DNA of 64,000 bases from Methanobrevibacter sp. GTDB taxonomy: Archaea; Methanobacteriota; Methanobacteria; Methanobacteriales; Methanobacteriaceae. The translations under genes were made by a program, and so were the position numbers. Shown here in pieces: positions 50,964 to 60,491 of this stretch. Each line of letters opens with the position of its first letter. Within the stretch, counting starts at the first letter, position 1. The notes under the pieces are model-generated. The model was given only the letters and a program-made list of their open reading frames with translations, did no database searches and had not been told where the DNA came from. The DNA lies in the NCBI GenBank assembly GCA_024689425.1, contig JAILDN010000033.1, forward strand, positions 21,194 through 85,193. The letters are read 5' to 3'.

Positions 50964-52037
50964 ATGATTAATGTTATTGGAATTGGTCAAAATAGAGAAA
51001 ATATGACCTTGGGAGCTTTGAAAGCTATTGAGGAATCCGATGTCATTATAGGTTATAAAAAGTATATTGACCAGATTGCAGATTTAATTGAAGATAAAGA
51101 AATCTTAAAAAAAGGGATGGGCGATGAAATAGCAAGAGCTGAATTCGCCATTCAAAAAAGTAAAGAAGGAAAAATAGTTTCATTAATCAGTTCAGGGGAT
51201 CCCGGAGTTTTTGGAATGGCAAATGTGTTATATCAGATTATTTCAAAATATGATGATGTTGATGTAAAGGTTTATCCTGGCGTTTCTGCTTTAAACTACA
51301 CTTCATCTAAATTAGGTGCTCCTTTAAATGATTTTGCTGCTATTAGCTTAAGTAATATATTAACACCTTTATCTGAAATTGAAAAGAAATTGAAATATGC
51401 TCTTGAAGCAAATTTAATCGTAGCTATTTATAATCCTATTAGCAAAACTAGAAAAGAACCATTCAGAAGATTCAAACAATGTGTTTTAGAGATTAGGGGC
51501 GAAAACGCTTTAATAGGTATTGTAGACAGTACTTATGAACCTGCTAAAGAAACAATCGTTGAAGTTAAAGATTTAACGGAAGACATTGTTAATATGTCCT
51601 GTACATTAATCGTTGGTAATAATTTAACCTATATTCAAGATAATAAATTAATCACGCCAAGAGGATATGTCATTAGAGCACCAATTCATGAACTTTCAAG
51701 AAATCATTATGAAAAATTCTTAAATGGTGAAGTTGCTCACGGACCAAATAGGGAATGTGAGTTTTATCCTTGTCATTGGGATGGTCAGTATTGTGATTTC
51801 TGTTATTGTCCGTTTTATCCATGTGGTGATTCATCAACTGGTGGTGAATGGATAAAAGGCAAGAATGTTTGGAATTGTAAAAATTGCACATGGCCTCATG
51901 AAAAAGAGGCTGTAGAGTGTATAAGAGGACCTCTTGAAGAAATTATAGAAGAAGTTGATGATTTAAAATCAAAGAAGAAGACTTTATTGAAACTTAGAAG
52001 AGCTTGTTTGTTAAAAAATAATCCGAAAGATTTGTAA
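50964..52037 (+). CDS. cobJ: precorrin-3B C17-methyltransferase with Cys-rich C-terminal extension
   Basis: [45 protein letters not shown]-terminal [24 protein letters not shown]...[16 protein letters not shown]. Confidence 0.92.
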   Translation: MINVIGIGQNRENMTLGALKAIEESDVIIGYKKYIDQIADLIEDKEILKKGMGDEIARAEFAIQKSKEGKIVSLISSGDPGVFGMANVLYQIISKYDDVDVKVYPGVSALNYTSSKLGAPLNDFAAISLSNILTPLSEIEKKLKYALEANLIVAIYNPISKTRKEPFRRFKQCVLEIRGENALIGIVDSTYEPAKETIVEVKDLTEDIVNMSCTLIVGNNLTYIQDNKLITPRGYVIRAPIHELSRNHYEKFLNGEVAHGPNRECEFYPCHWDGQYCDFCYCPFYPCGDSSTGGEWIKGKNVWNCKNCTWPHEKEAVECIRGPLEEIIEEVDDLKSKKKTLLKLRRACLLKNNPKDL

Positions 52038-52041
52038 GGTA

Positions 52042-52647
52042 GTGAAAATGTCAATCAAAAATCTTTTAATTGAAATGAAAAATATGTCGGAGCTAATGGT
52101 TGATTTAGCTTACTCGGCTGTTTTATTTAATAGTATTGATGCTGCTGAAGAAGTTTTAACTTTGGAAAACAGAGTCAATGCAATGAATTATGAAATTAAA
52201 AAAGAATCGTTAGTTGCAGCTCGTTCATATGAAGATGCTGAAAAATTAACAGCATTGCTTGAAATTGCTGAAGCTGCAGAAAGTATGGCTAATGCAGCTA
52301 AAGATTTGGCTGATTTAGTTATCAAAGGTATTAAACCACATCCCGTATTTAAGATGGTTATGGAAGAATCTGATAAAATGATTGCAAGAATTTCCGTAAC
52401 CGAAGAATCAGACTTAGCTAATAAAACATTAGGAGAATTATTTTTAGCTAATCGTACAGGTATGCGTGTAATTGCGATTAGAAGAGGCGAATCATGGATT
52501 TATGGTCCTGATAAACATACTATGATTCTTTCTAATGATATATTACTTTTAAAAGGAACAGATGAAGGTGCAGAACTTTTAAGAAAACTTGCATCAGGAG
52601 CTTGTTCTTTTGAAGATATTCCTGAAGAATTAGAAGATGAAGATTAA
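52042..52647 (+). CDS. PhoU-like plus TrkA-C domain regulatory protein
   Basis: N-terminal [17 protein letters not shown] helical PhoU-like repeat; C-terminal [29 protein letters not shown] TrkA-C. Confidence 0.78.
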   Translation: MKMSIKNLLIEMKNMSELMVDLAYSAVLFNSIDAAEEVLTLENRVNAMNYEIKKESLVAARSYEDAEKLTALLEIAEAAESMANAAKDLADLVIKGIKPHPVFKMVMEESDKMIARISVTEESDLANKTLGELFLANRTGMRVIAIRRGESWIYGPDKHTMILSNDILLLKGTDEGAELLRKLASGACSFEDIPEELEDED

Positions 52648-52686
52648 ATTAATTATTTAAAAGAAGTGATAAAATGATAAGAGGTA

Positions 52687-53949
52687 GTGATATGCATGAA
52701 AAAGCAGAAGAAGATTCGCAGTCCACTATCTTCATTTCAGAACTTCTTTTCTGTACATGATTACATTATCAAAGAAAGCTTTATAGCTCTTTTAATTTGT
52801 GCATTAGGAGATTTATTTGCTGGAATTGTTTTAGGAAATATGACATTTTTCTTAAAAGCATTCCCTGGATTACTTGTTATTATTCCTGGTGCAATTGGCA
52901 TGAGAGGAAATATTTTTGGATCTTTTGCATCCAGATTATCAACAAATTTACACATTGGTATTGTATCTCCTAAATTTGAGTTATCAGAACAATTAAACAA
53001 TAATATAATTTCTTCTTTTGTATTGACACTAGTCTTATCATTGTTTTTAGCTATTATTGCGAAGATTTTTTGTATTATTTTTAATTTTGAATCAATATCC
53101 ATAATTGATTTTATTTTAATCAGTATCATTGCCGGAGTTGTTTCAAATATAATAATGCTTCCGCTAACAATGTTAATTTCATTCAGGAGTTTTAAACGTG
53201 GATGGGACCCGGATAATGTGACTACACCAATTATTGCAGCCGTTGGTGATTTATTTACCCTACCTGCTATAATTTTTTCAGTAATTGTTTTATCTCAATT
53301 AAATAATTTCATATTAATTAAAAACATTATCTTTGTTTTAATTATTGTTCTTGTTATAATTGGATTTATTTATGCTATTAAATATTCTGGCGAATCTAAA
53401 AAGATTATTACCCAATCAACACCAGTATTGCTTGTTTGTTCTCTTTTAGGAGTTTCCGCTGGTGGAATATTAAACAGTTCTATTGAAACATTACTTACCA
53501 ATCCTAGTTTACTCACGTTATTACCATTATTCTCAGGTGAAAGCGGCAGTATTATCAGTGTTTTAAGTGCTAGATTATCATCAGGTCTTCACTATGGTTT
53601 AATCGAACCATTGAAAAAGCCAACGAAAAATACAATACATAATTTCTTAATTTGTTATGTTTTAGCTGTTGTGATGTTTCCTTTAATTGGATTCATCGCT
53701 GAAGATTCAACCAATATTTTAGGTTCAGCAGGTGTTGGATTTATAAATATAATTTTGATTTCATTAATCTCAGGGCTTATTTTAGTCTCTATAATGATTT
53801 TTGCAGTTTATTACATTTCTATCACTGCGTATAATAGAGATATTGACCCGGATAATGTTGTCATTCCAATTTCCACAAGTATGACGGATGCTATTTCAAG
53901 TTTGATTTTAGTAAGCATTTCATTTTTAGTTCTTGGGGCATTAATTTAG
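52687..53949 (+). CDS. SLC41/MgtE-type divalent cation transporter
   Basis: Two internal repeats with RGNIFGSFASRLSTNLHIG / SGSIISVLSARLSSGLHYG and WDPDNVTTPIIAAVGDL / IDPDNVVIPISTSMTDA. Confidence 0.86.
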   Translation: MICMKKQKKIRSPLSSFQNFFSVHDYIIKESFIALLICALGDLFAGIVLGNMTFFLKAFPGLLVIIPGAIGMRGNIFGSFASRLSTNLHIGIVSPKFELSEQLNNNIISSFVLTLVLSLFLAIIAKIFCIIFNFESISIIDFILISIIAGVVSNIIMLPLTMLISFRSFKRGWDPDNVTTPIIAAVGDLFTLPAIIFSVIVLSQLNNFILIKNIIFVLIIVLVIIGFIYAIKYSGESKKIITQSTPVLLVCSLLGVSAGGILNSSIETLLTNPSLLTLLPLFSGESGSIISVLSARLSSGLHYGLIEPLKKPTKNTIHNFLICYVLAVVMFPLIGFIAEDSTNILGSAGVGFINIILISLISGLILVSIMIFAVYYISITAYNRDIDPDNVVIPISTSMTDAISSLILVSISFLVLGALI

Positions 53950-54824
53950 CTCCAGGCTCTTATTATAAAATTACAAGGTTGCATTATAAAGTAATCATAT
54001 TTTAATTTACTTTTATCAAAGTCTTTGGGGACTGCTACTAGCACGGCCTTTACATTTTTTTTATTTAAGTGAATAAATATTATAGAACTTGTTTCCTCTC
54101 CCTCAAAGAGCGATTTAAGTTTATTGTTTAGGTAAATTTTATTGTTAGTGATTCTTTCATTATTGTATTCTTTATAATGTGTTGTATCAATTGAGTACTC
54201 CACATTATTTTTTTCGCTGTCATCAAGCAATATATAATAATCGAAGTCTTTTAAATTCTTTTTAAATAATTTTAAGTAATTACAGCTATAATCTTTTTTA
54301 TTGTGATTATGATTGCACTTTCCTTCACTGGAAAAATCGTCAACAACATATTTTTTAAAAAATTCACATTTCACAAGTCTGTTAACGCTGTAGACATTTC
54401 CACTTTCACCGCCCGAACCAATCTTTACACTTGAAAGAGAAGTCTTTAGTGGAATTAATTCCATTGAGGATTTAAATTTATTGTCAAATAGTTTTTTTGT
54501 TACTAGTCTTTCGTAATCTCTACCAAGTTCCAGTAATTTAAAGTATGAAACACTGTTTGGAATAACATTATCATCGTCTGTTATTATCGCTAAGCCAATT
54601 CTTTTAGATTTAAAGTCATCCCAGTTTTTAGGGATACCAGGATTATTTATCAGATAATCACACGTTTCTGTAATTGTTTTTTCTATATTATTGCTTTCTA
54701 CACTCTTAGAAATTTTTTCATTTGTGAGTTCAGCAGTAATGGCAATGACACCTAAAATTAGTAGGATTATTATTGCCACCACAACTATTTCAAGTGTAAA
54801 ATTTCCTTGGCTATCCAGTTTCAT
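53946..54824 (-). CDS. pilin/pseudopilin-like secreted protein
   Basis: DSQGNFTLEIVVVAIIILLILGVIAITAELTNE resembles an archaeal class III (Q-x-S/T-x-E) signal peptide. Confidence 0.6.
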   Translation of the reverse strand: MKLDSQGNFTLEIVVVAIIILLILGVIAITAELTNEKISKSVESNNIEKTITETCDYLINNPGIPKNWDDFKSKRIGLAIITDDDNVIPNSVSYFKLLELGRDYERLVTKKLFDNKFKSSMELIPLKTSLSSVKIGSGGESGNVYSVNRLVKCEFFKKYVVDDFSSEGKCNHNHNKKDYSCNYLKLFKKNLKDFDYYILLDDSEKNNVEYSIDTTHYKEYNNERITNNKIYLNNKLKSLFEGEETSSIIFIHLNKKNVKAVLVAVPKDFDKSKLKYDYFIMQPCNFIIRAWS

Positions 54825-55758
54825 TATAACTCAACCCATATTTTTTGGCATGTGATTCGTCCAAAATCAAGCTGTTGATGTCCCATTTATTCAATTTTTT
54901 GCCATTGTACCTATCATGAAAAACCACATGATCAGAACAGGAGACACTTTCGTTTGTCAGGGGAGTGTGTGTTTGGATAAACACTTCTAATCCATAGTGA
55001 GGACAGGTACCCTTTCCCTCTAATCTGCATAAATAACAGCTGCCGTCAGCGCTTTCATGGAAATATCCATTTTTTAAACATTCTTTCAATGTGTTTCCAT
55101 CTCCATGATGGATATAAGGGTCATATGGACATTTTTTTATTATCATAGGCGATGTCGCAAGAATATACGACTCAAATGAATCAACATTATGCTTTAATAG
55201 GTACTGTGAGAGAGATTCGAAATAGTAGATGGTCTTATCATCGTGGTTAATGTTACTATAGGCAGTTAACATCGCATAAGGCAGTGGATCATTTAATCCT
55301 TCAATAGATGAATTGCTTTCTATAATTCCATCATATTGTTCAGAATCTTTATCAACTTTTATTCTTACTTTGAAAAGTACTTTCCACGGACTATCAGTAC
55401 TTTCTACAGATATTACTTCTGAACGGATATCAACCCCATATTTCTCTTTATAATCCTTATTTGTTTTCTTTAACTTCTCATTTAGGATTTTTTTAACTTC
55501 TTTTCTACTGTCATGAATGATATGCCCATGATATAATTTTTCTGTTTCTTCAGCCAGTGATTCCTTTCCTATCTGTTCTAAATTTTTTTTGTAGTCGTTT
55601 ATTATATATTTAAAATTATCACTTTCAATAGAATCAATATTTTCGTTTTCAAGGAAATAAATGCTGTTTACAACAAATATAACGATTAAAATAAGGGATA
55701 CAAGTAAAATAACTGTTGTTCCTGTAATTAAATTTCCGTTATTGTCAATTGAGTACAT
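54811..55758 (-). CDS. pilin/pseudopilin-like secreted protein, Cys-rich ectodomain
   Basis: DNNGNLITGTTVILLVSLILIVIFVVNS N-terminal hydrophobic helix; overlaps the next gene by 14 bp. Confidence 0.5.
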   Translation of the reverse strand: MYSIDNNGNLITGTTVILLVSLILIVIFVVNSIYFLENENIDSIESDNFKYIINDYKKNLEQIGKESLAEETEKLYHGHIIHDSRKEVKKILNEKLKKTNKDYKEKYGVDIRSEVISVESTDSPWKVLFKVRIKVDKDSEQYDGIIESNSSIEGLNDPLPYAMLTAYSNINHDDKTIYYFESLSQYLLKHNVDSFESYILATSPMIIKKCPYDPYIHHGDGNTLKECLKNGYFHESADGSCYLCRLEGKGTCPHYGLEVFIQTHTPLTNESVSCSDHVVFHDRYNGKKLNKWDINSLILDESHAKKYGLSYNETG

Positions 55759-55933
55759 GACTAAAAATTAGTCAATATTTTAAATATTTATTTTTGAAGT
55801 GCGACAGTGTGATTTTTTTAAGGATTTATATATGATTTTTTAAAAATTAGATTTTGATTTTAAATACTTTTTTATATGATGTAATTCAATCTATTAATTA
55901 ATTAAATAAATTTTTTAGATATGGAGGATTCAC

Positions 55934-56332
55934 ATGTCAGATACTGTTAGAATGTGGCGTCATATACAACAGAGGTATAATCTCGTTGGTTCAAAATGTA
56001 ATGAGTGTGGAGATGTATTTTTCCCATCTCGTGTTGTTTGCCCAAACTGTAGAAGAAAAGGAAAATTAGAACCTTTCCAATTTTCAGGAAAAGGTAAAAT
56101 TCATACTTTTTCAATTATCAGATCACCTCCTGATGATTTCAAAAAAATGGCTCCTTATGCTGTTGCAGTTATTGAATTGGATGAAGGTGCAAAATTAACT
56201 TCACAACTTGTAGACTGTGATGTTGATGATATTGAAATTGGAGATTCTGTTGAAATGGTCTTTAGAAGAATTTCTGAAGACGGTCCTGATGGAGTTATTT
56301 CATACGGATTCAAGTTTAGAGTTATTAAATAA
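55934..56332 (+). CDS. Zn-ribbon/OB-fold (DUF35) acyl-CoA-binding-like protein
   Basis: GSKCNECGDVFFPSRVVCPNCRRKGKLEPFQFSGKGKIHTFSII. Confidence 0.9.
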   Translation: MSDTVRMWRHIQQRYNLVGSKCNECGDVFFPSRVVCPNCRRKGKLEPFQFSGKGKIHTFSIIRSPPDDFKKMAPYAVAVIELDEGAKLTSQLVDCDVDDIEIGDSVEMVFRRISEDGPDGVISYGFKFRVIK

Positions 56333-56344
56333 TTTTTCTTTTTT

Positions 56345-56363
56345 AGGAAAGTAATACTTTCCT
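56345..56363. terminator. hairpin AGGAAAGT-AAT-ACTTTCCT
   Basis: Perfect 8-bp arms 13 nt after the DUF35 stop codon, followed by a T-rich run. Confidence 0.4.
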
Positions 56364-56425
56364 TAAAAATTTTCTATTTTGATTAATAATCACGTTTAAA
56401 TAATACTTTTTTTAATAATATTATT

Positions 56426-57337
56426 ATGTCAAATTGTAATGGTATTTTACTTATTAGCCATGGTAGCAGTTTACCATTTGGTGAAGTAACTTTTAATGAA
56501 ATTAAAAATAAGTTTATTAAAAAAACTGGATTTGCAACAGAGGTAGGATATATGAAAGTTTCAGATCCTTCTATCGCAGGTGCAGTTGATATTTTAAAGA
56601 ATGAAGTTGAAGATTTAAATAAAATTATAGCACTCCCTGTTTTTTTAGCTCCAGGAATTCATACTAACATTGATATTCCTATTCTTTTAGGTTTGGAACC
56701 ATTAGAAACGGATCCAAGATGTCCTGATGGAAATTATCCTGAAAATCATTATTTATCTATTGCAGATGATGTTGATTTTGATGGCGAAATAGAATTGTTA
56801 TCAGCTATTGGGCCTGATGACGATTTGCTTGAATTTATTGACAAAAGAATTGATGAGGCTTTATCAGAGTCAAAACTAAATGAAGATGCAAAAACCGGAG
56901 TTTTGCTTGTTTCACATGGAAGTAGATTAAAATATAATAAGGAATTTATTTCCACATTATTTAATAAATTTGAAAAAACAACTGATTATCCATGTAATTT
57001 TGGATTCATGGAGTTGGCCGAACCTAATATTCCTACAGCTATTGATAATTTGCTTGATAATAATGAAATTGATAGGTTAATAGTTGTTCCGGTTTTCATT
57101 GCTCCGGGTGTTCACACAACAGACGATATTCCTACAATATTGGGTTTAAAAGAAGCGGATGGTCATCATCACCATCATGACCATGAGCACGATCATGACC
57201 ACAGTCATGGACATCATCATCACCATCATGATTTAGTGACAATAGATTTTGATGGAGAAATTTTATATCCGCAGCCAATCGAAGCGGATGATATTTTAAT
57301 TGATATTTTAATAAAAAAGGTAAATAGTGCATTATAG
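56426..57337 (+). CDS. two-domain CbiX/CfbA-type sirohydrochlorin chelatase with His-rich loop
   Basis: GILLISHGSSLPFG and GVLLVSHGSRLKYN, two VFxAPGxHT motifs; insert GHHHHHDHEHDHDHSHGHHHHHHD. Confidence 0.85.
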   Translation: MSNCNGILLISHGSSLPFGEVTFNEIKNKFIKKTGFATEVGYMKVSDPSIAGAVDILKNEVEDLNKIIALPVFLAPGIHTNIDIPILLGLEPLETDPRCPDGNYPENHYLSIADDVDFDGEIELLSAIGPDDDLLEFIDKRIDEALSESKLNEDAKTGVLLVSHGSRLKYNKEFISTLFNKFEKTTDYPCNFGFMELAEPNIPTAIDNLLDNNEIDRLIVVPVFIAPGVHTTDDIPTILGLKEADGHHHHHDHEHDHDHSHGHHHHHHDLVTIDFDGEILYPQPIEADDILIDILIKKVNSAL

Positions 57338-57439
57338 CATTATTTTTTTATTTTCTTTTTTTCTGAATTATTTTTAATTTAAAGAAACTTTAAATATTTT
57401 TAATTATAAATTATAAGTAATAATTATTGAGATGTTATT

Positions 57440-57913
57440 ATGAATGATGAAAAAACTGGTATTTTACTTTTAAGCCATGGTAGTAGACTAGACGATGGTG
57501 AAGAAGTTATTAAAGCTTACACTGATATGTATAGAGAAGAATTCCCAAATGCTTCTATTGAATATGGATTTATGGAAATTAGAAAGCCAGGAATTCCTGA
57601 AACTATTAATAAATTAACTGAAGAAAATGATTTAGATAAGATTATAGTTGTTCCAGTATTTGTGGCTCATGGTCTTCACACAAAAAGAGATATCCCAAAA
57701 TTACTTGGCATTGAAAGCGATTATGATGAAGAAGATGGACATCATCATCACCATCATGACCACGGGCATGACCATCATGGACATCATCATCACCATCATG
57801 ACCATGATGAGGAAGAGTTTGATTTTGACGGTGAAATAATTTTAACTGATCCTCTAGGCATTGATGAAAGATTATATGGAATAATTAAAGATAGGATTTC
57901 ACAGAATTTATAA
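57440..57913 (+). CDS. cfbA: single-domain CbiX/CfbA-type sirohydrochlorin chelatase with His-rich loop
   Basis: GILLLSHGSRLDDGEE, VVPVFVAHGLHTKRDIPKLLG, GHHHHHHDHGHDHHGHHHHHHDHD. Confidence 0.88.
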   Translation: MNDEKTGILLLSHGSRLDDGEEVIKAYTDMYREEFPNASIEYGFMEIRKPGIPETINKLTEENDLDKIIVVPVFVAHGLHTKRDIPKLLGIESDYDEEDGHHHHHHDHGHDHHGHHHHHHDHDEEEFDFDGEIILTDPLGIDERLYGIIKDRISQNL

Positions 57914-58001
57914 GTGATTTTCTATTTTTTTATCTTCTTTTTTTGAGAAAATTATTTATTAACGAATAAATAAAATACTCTACATTATTATAATAATTTA
58001 A

Positions 58002-59492
58002 GTGATAACTATGAAATCTAGACATATTTTTTTTATTACAATCATTTTATTAGCTATTTTATCAGTTTCTGCAGTAAGCGCGACAGATAATTTATCTAAT
58101 AGTACAGTAGGAACTACTGCAAATGGTGGTAATGTTCCTATTTCAACTGTTAATGAAAACCCATTGGCAAGTGGAAATTCCAATCAATCTTCTATTTCAT
58201 CTGGTGATTTGACTAAATATTACAAAAATGATAGTCAATACCATGCTACATTCTTTGATTTTAATGGAACTCCAATTGTTAATGAATCAATTACTATTAA
58301 TGTTAACGGCGGTACTTATCATAGAACAACAAATCAGGAAGGTAGTATTACTTTTAATATTAATTTAAATTCTGGTAATTATACTTTAACAGTTAAAAAT
58401 CCAATTACAGATGAAACAGCTTCAAATAGTATTGTTGTTTTACCAACAATTAACGGCAGTGACATCGTTAAGTATTATAAGAATGGAACCCAGTATTATG
58501 TTAATGTTGTTGATGGTCAGGGAAATCCTTTGGTGAATTCAAAAGTCGAATTTAATATTAATGGTGTATTTTATTATCGTACCACTAATGACAAAGGCAT
58601 CGCCAAAATGAATATCAATTTAAATTCCGGCGACTATGTAATTACGGCAAAGAATTTAGAAAATAATGAAACTACTTCAAACAAGATAAAAGTTGTATCT
58701 ACCGTTAATGGTAAAGACGTTAAATTATATTATAAGAACGGAACTCAATATGTGGTTAATGTTATTGATGGTCAGGGAAATCCTTTGGTGAATTCAAAAG
58801 TCAGATTAAATATTAATGGTGTATTTTATAATCGTACCACTGATGAAAACGGTACTGCTCGTTTAAATATTAATTTAAATTCAGGAAAATATATTATTAC
58901 TGCTTATAATCCTGTTACTACAGAATTAGCATCAAACACTGTTGAAGTATTAAATACTGTTATTCCTCAGAATGCACAAGCAGGAGGAGATATTTCTCTT
59001 GAATATAAAGCTGGAAAATATACTGTGGAACTTCATGAGAAAGACGGTTCTTTAGCTGTAAATAAATCTGTATCCTTTAATATTAATGGTGTATTTTATA
59101 AAAGAACAAGTAATGAAAAAGGACTTGCTTCATTGAACATTAACTTATTGCCTGGAAATTATATTATTACAGCTGATTATGATGGATGTAAGGTATCTAA
59201 CACTCTTAAAATTAGAGTTACACCATCTATTAAAATTATTAACACAACTGTTAAATCAGGCGATTATCTTCAATTCAGATTAACAGAAAAGAATTCCGGC
59301 AACCCAATAACAGGTGACCATTACGGTATTGTTTACTTTAATGATACAACTTATGGTACTTATCCAGATTCAACAGGTCTTTGTAAAATTGGAGTAGGCC
59401 TTAATCCAGGTAATTATTTATTCTACTTCGGTACAATTGATGATGGATGGTATTCCTCTTTGTTAGTTGGAAATACTATTAAAATAATTTAA
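58002..59492 (+). CDS. secreted adhesin-like Ig-repeat protein
   Basis: Signal peptide IILLAILSVSAVSA, several repeats of KYYKNGTQYxVNVxDGQGNPLVNSKVxxNINGVFYYRTT. Confidence 0.85.
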   Translation: MITMKSRHIFFITIILLAILSVSAVSATDNLSNSTVGTTANGGNVPISTVNENPLASGNSNQSSISSGDLTKYYKNDSQYHATFFDFNGTPIVNESITINVNGGTYHRTTNQEGSITFNINLNSGNYTLTVKNPITDETASNSIVVLPTINGSDIVKYYKNGTQYYVNVVDGQGNPLVNSKVEFNINGVFYYRTTNDKGIAKMNINLNSGDYVITAKNLENNETTSNKIKVVSTVNGKDVKLYYKNGTQYVVNVIDGQGNPLVNSKVRLNINGVFYNRTTDENGTARLNINLNSGKYIITAYNPVTTELASNTVEVLNTVIPQNAQAGGDISLEYKAGKYTVELHEKDGSLAVNKSVSFNINGVFYKRTSNEKGLASLNINLLPGNYIITADYDGCKVSNTLKIRVTPSIKIINTTVKSGDYLQFRLTEKNSGNPITGDHYGIVYFNDTTYGTYPDSTGLCKIGVGLNPGNYLFYFGTIDDGWYSSLLVGNTIKII

Positions 59493-59502
59493 TTAAAATT
59501 TA

Positions 59503-59524
59503 TTAATGTGATTTTTCACATTAA
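59503..59524 (+). terminator. hairpin TTAATGTGA-TTTT-TCACATTAA plus T-tract
   Basis: Perfect 9-bp arms followed by a run of T. Confidence 0.55.
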
Positions 59525-59576
59525 ATTTTCTTTTTTTTTCTTAAGATTTATTTATTTTAAAAATAATACTATATAC

Positions 59577-60491
59577 ATGGCTTTAAAAGTCTCAGATATT
59601 GGTGAAAAAGAATTAATTAACTATATTTTATCTCAATCAGGAGATATTATTGCAGATGACAGTGCTATTACACGATTAAATAATTTGAATTTAATTTCTA
59701 CTTGTGATATGCTCATTGAATCAAGGCATTTTCCAAAAAACATGTCATATTTTGAAATGGGGTTTAAGGCAGTCACCGTAAATGTAAGTGATCTTGCAGC
59801 TATGGGAGCTGATCCTTTAGCTTTTTTATTGTCTATTGCCGTTTATAAAGATTTAAAAGTCGATGATTTTAAAGAGATAATTGAAGGGGTTATCAGCGCT
59901 TGTGAATATTATGATATACCTTTAATTGGTGGCGATACTAATGAAGCTTCAGAAATTATAATTTCAGGAACGGCATTGGGCTTATGTGACAATCCATTAA
60001 TGAAAAATACCGCAAAAAACGGTGATTTGATTTGTCTAACCGACAAAATTGGCTTAGCAGCACTTGGTTTTGAGCTTTCAGAAAATAATATTTACACTGA
60101 AAGAGCATTAAAACCTTTAGCACGTCTAAAAGAGGGCAAAGTAATTAATGAGGCCAACGCTACTTCTGCCACTGATATTACAGATGGACTCGCATCCGAA
60201 TTATACGAAATGAAGCCAGATTCTTTAGGTTTTATGATTTATGAGGATAAACTTGAAATATCTGATGAGTTTAAAGAGATTTCATCAAGTTTAAATTTGA
60301 ATTACTTAGATTTGATTTTACATGTTGGAGAAGATTTTGAGCTGTTATTCACCATTAATCAAGAAAATGATTTAGATATTGACTATATTGTTATTGGGGA
60401 GGTAAATACTTCAGATAGAATTGAAATCACCCTCAGCAATGGCGAAGTTAAGGAGATTGAAAATAAGGGATACAATCACTATGTTAGTTAG
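59577..60491 (+). CDS. thiL: thiamine-monophosphate kinase
   Basis: DIIADDSAITRL, VNVSDLAAMGADPLAFLLS, GGDTNEASEIIISGTALG, ATDITDGLASEL. Confidence 0.93.
   Translation: MALKVSDIGEKELINYILSQSGDIIADDSAITRLNNLNLISTCDMLIESRHFPKNMSYFEMGFKAVTVNVSDLAAMGADPLAFLLSIAVYKDLKVDDFKEIIEGVISACEYYDIPLIGGDTNEASEIIISGTALGLCDNPLMKNTAKNGDLICLTDKIGLAALGFELSENNIYTERALKPLARLKEGKVINEANATSATDITDGLASELYEMKPDSLGFMIYEDKLEISDEFKEISSSLNLNYLDLILHVGEDFELLFTINQENDLDIDYIVIGEVNTSDRIEITLSNGEVKEIENKGYNHYVS

Noticed and set aside
55934-56332. DUF35 gene as part of a mevalonate (thiolase/HMG-CoA synthase) cluster
   Set aside because: No thiolase or HMG-CoA synthase gene is adjacent in this window; it appears as a stand-alone gene, which is not remarkable on its own.
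57648-57839. Met/Ile/Thr repetitive ORF overlapping the chelatase His tract
   Set aside because: Frame-shifted reading of the CAT/CAC His repeats, not an independent protein.
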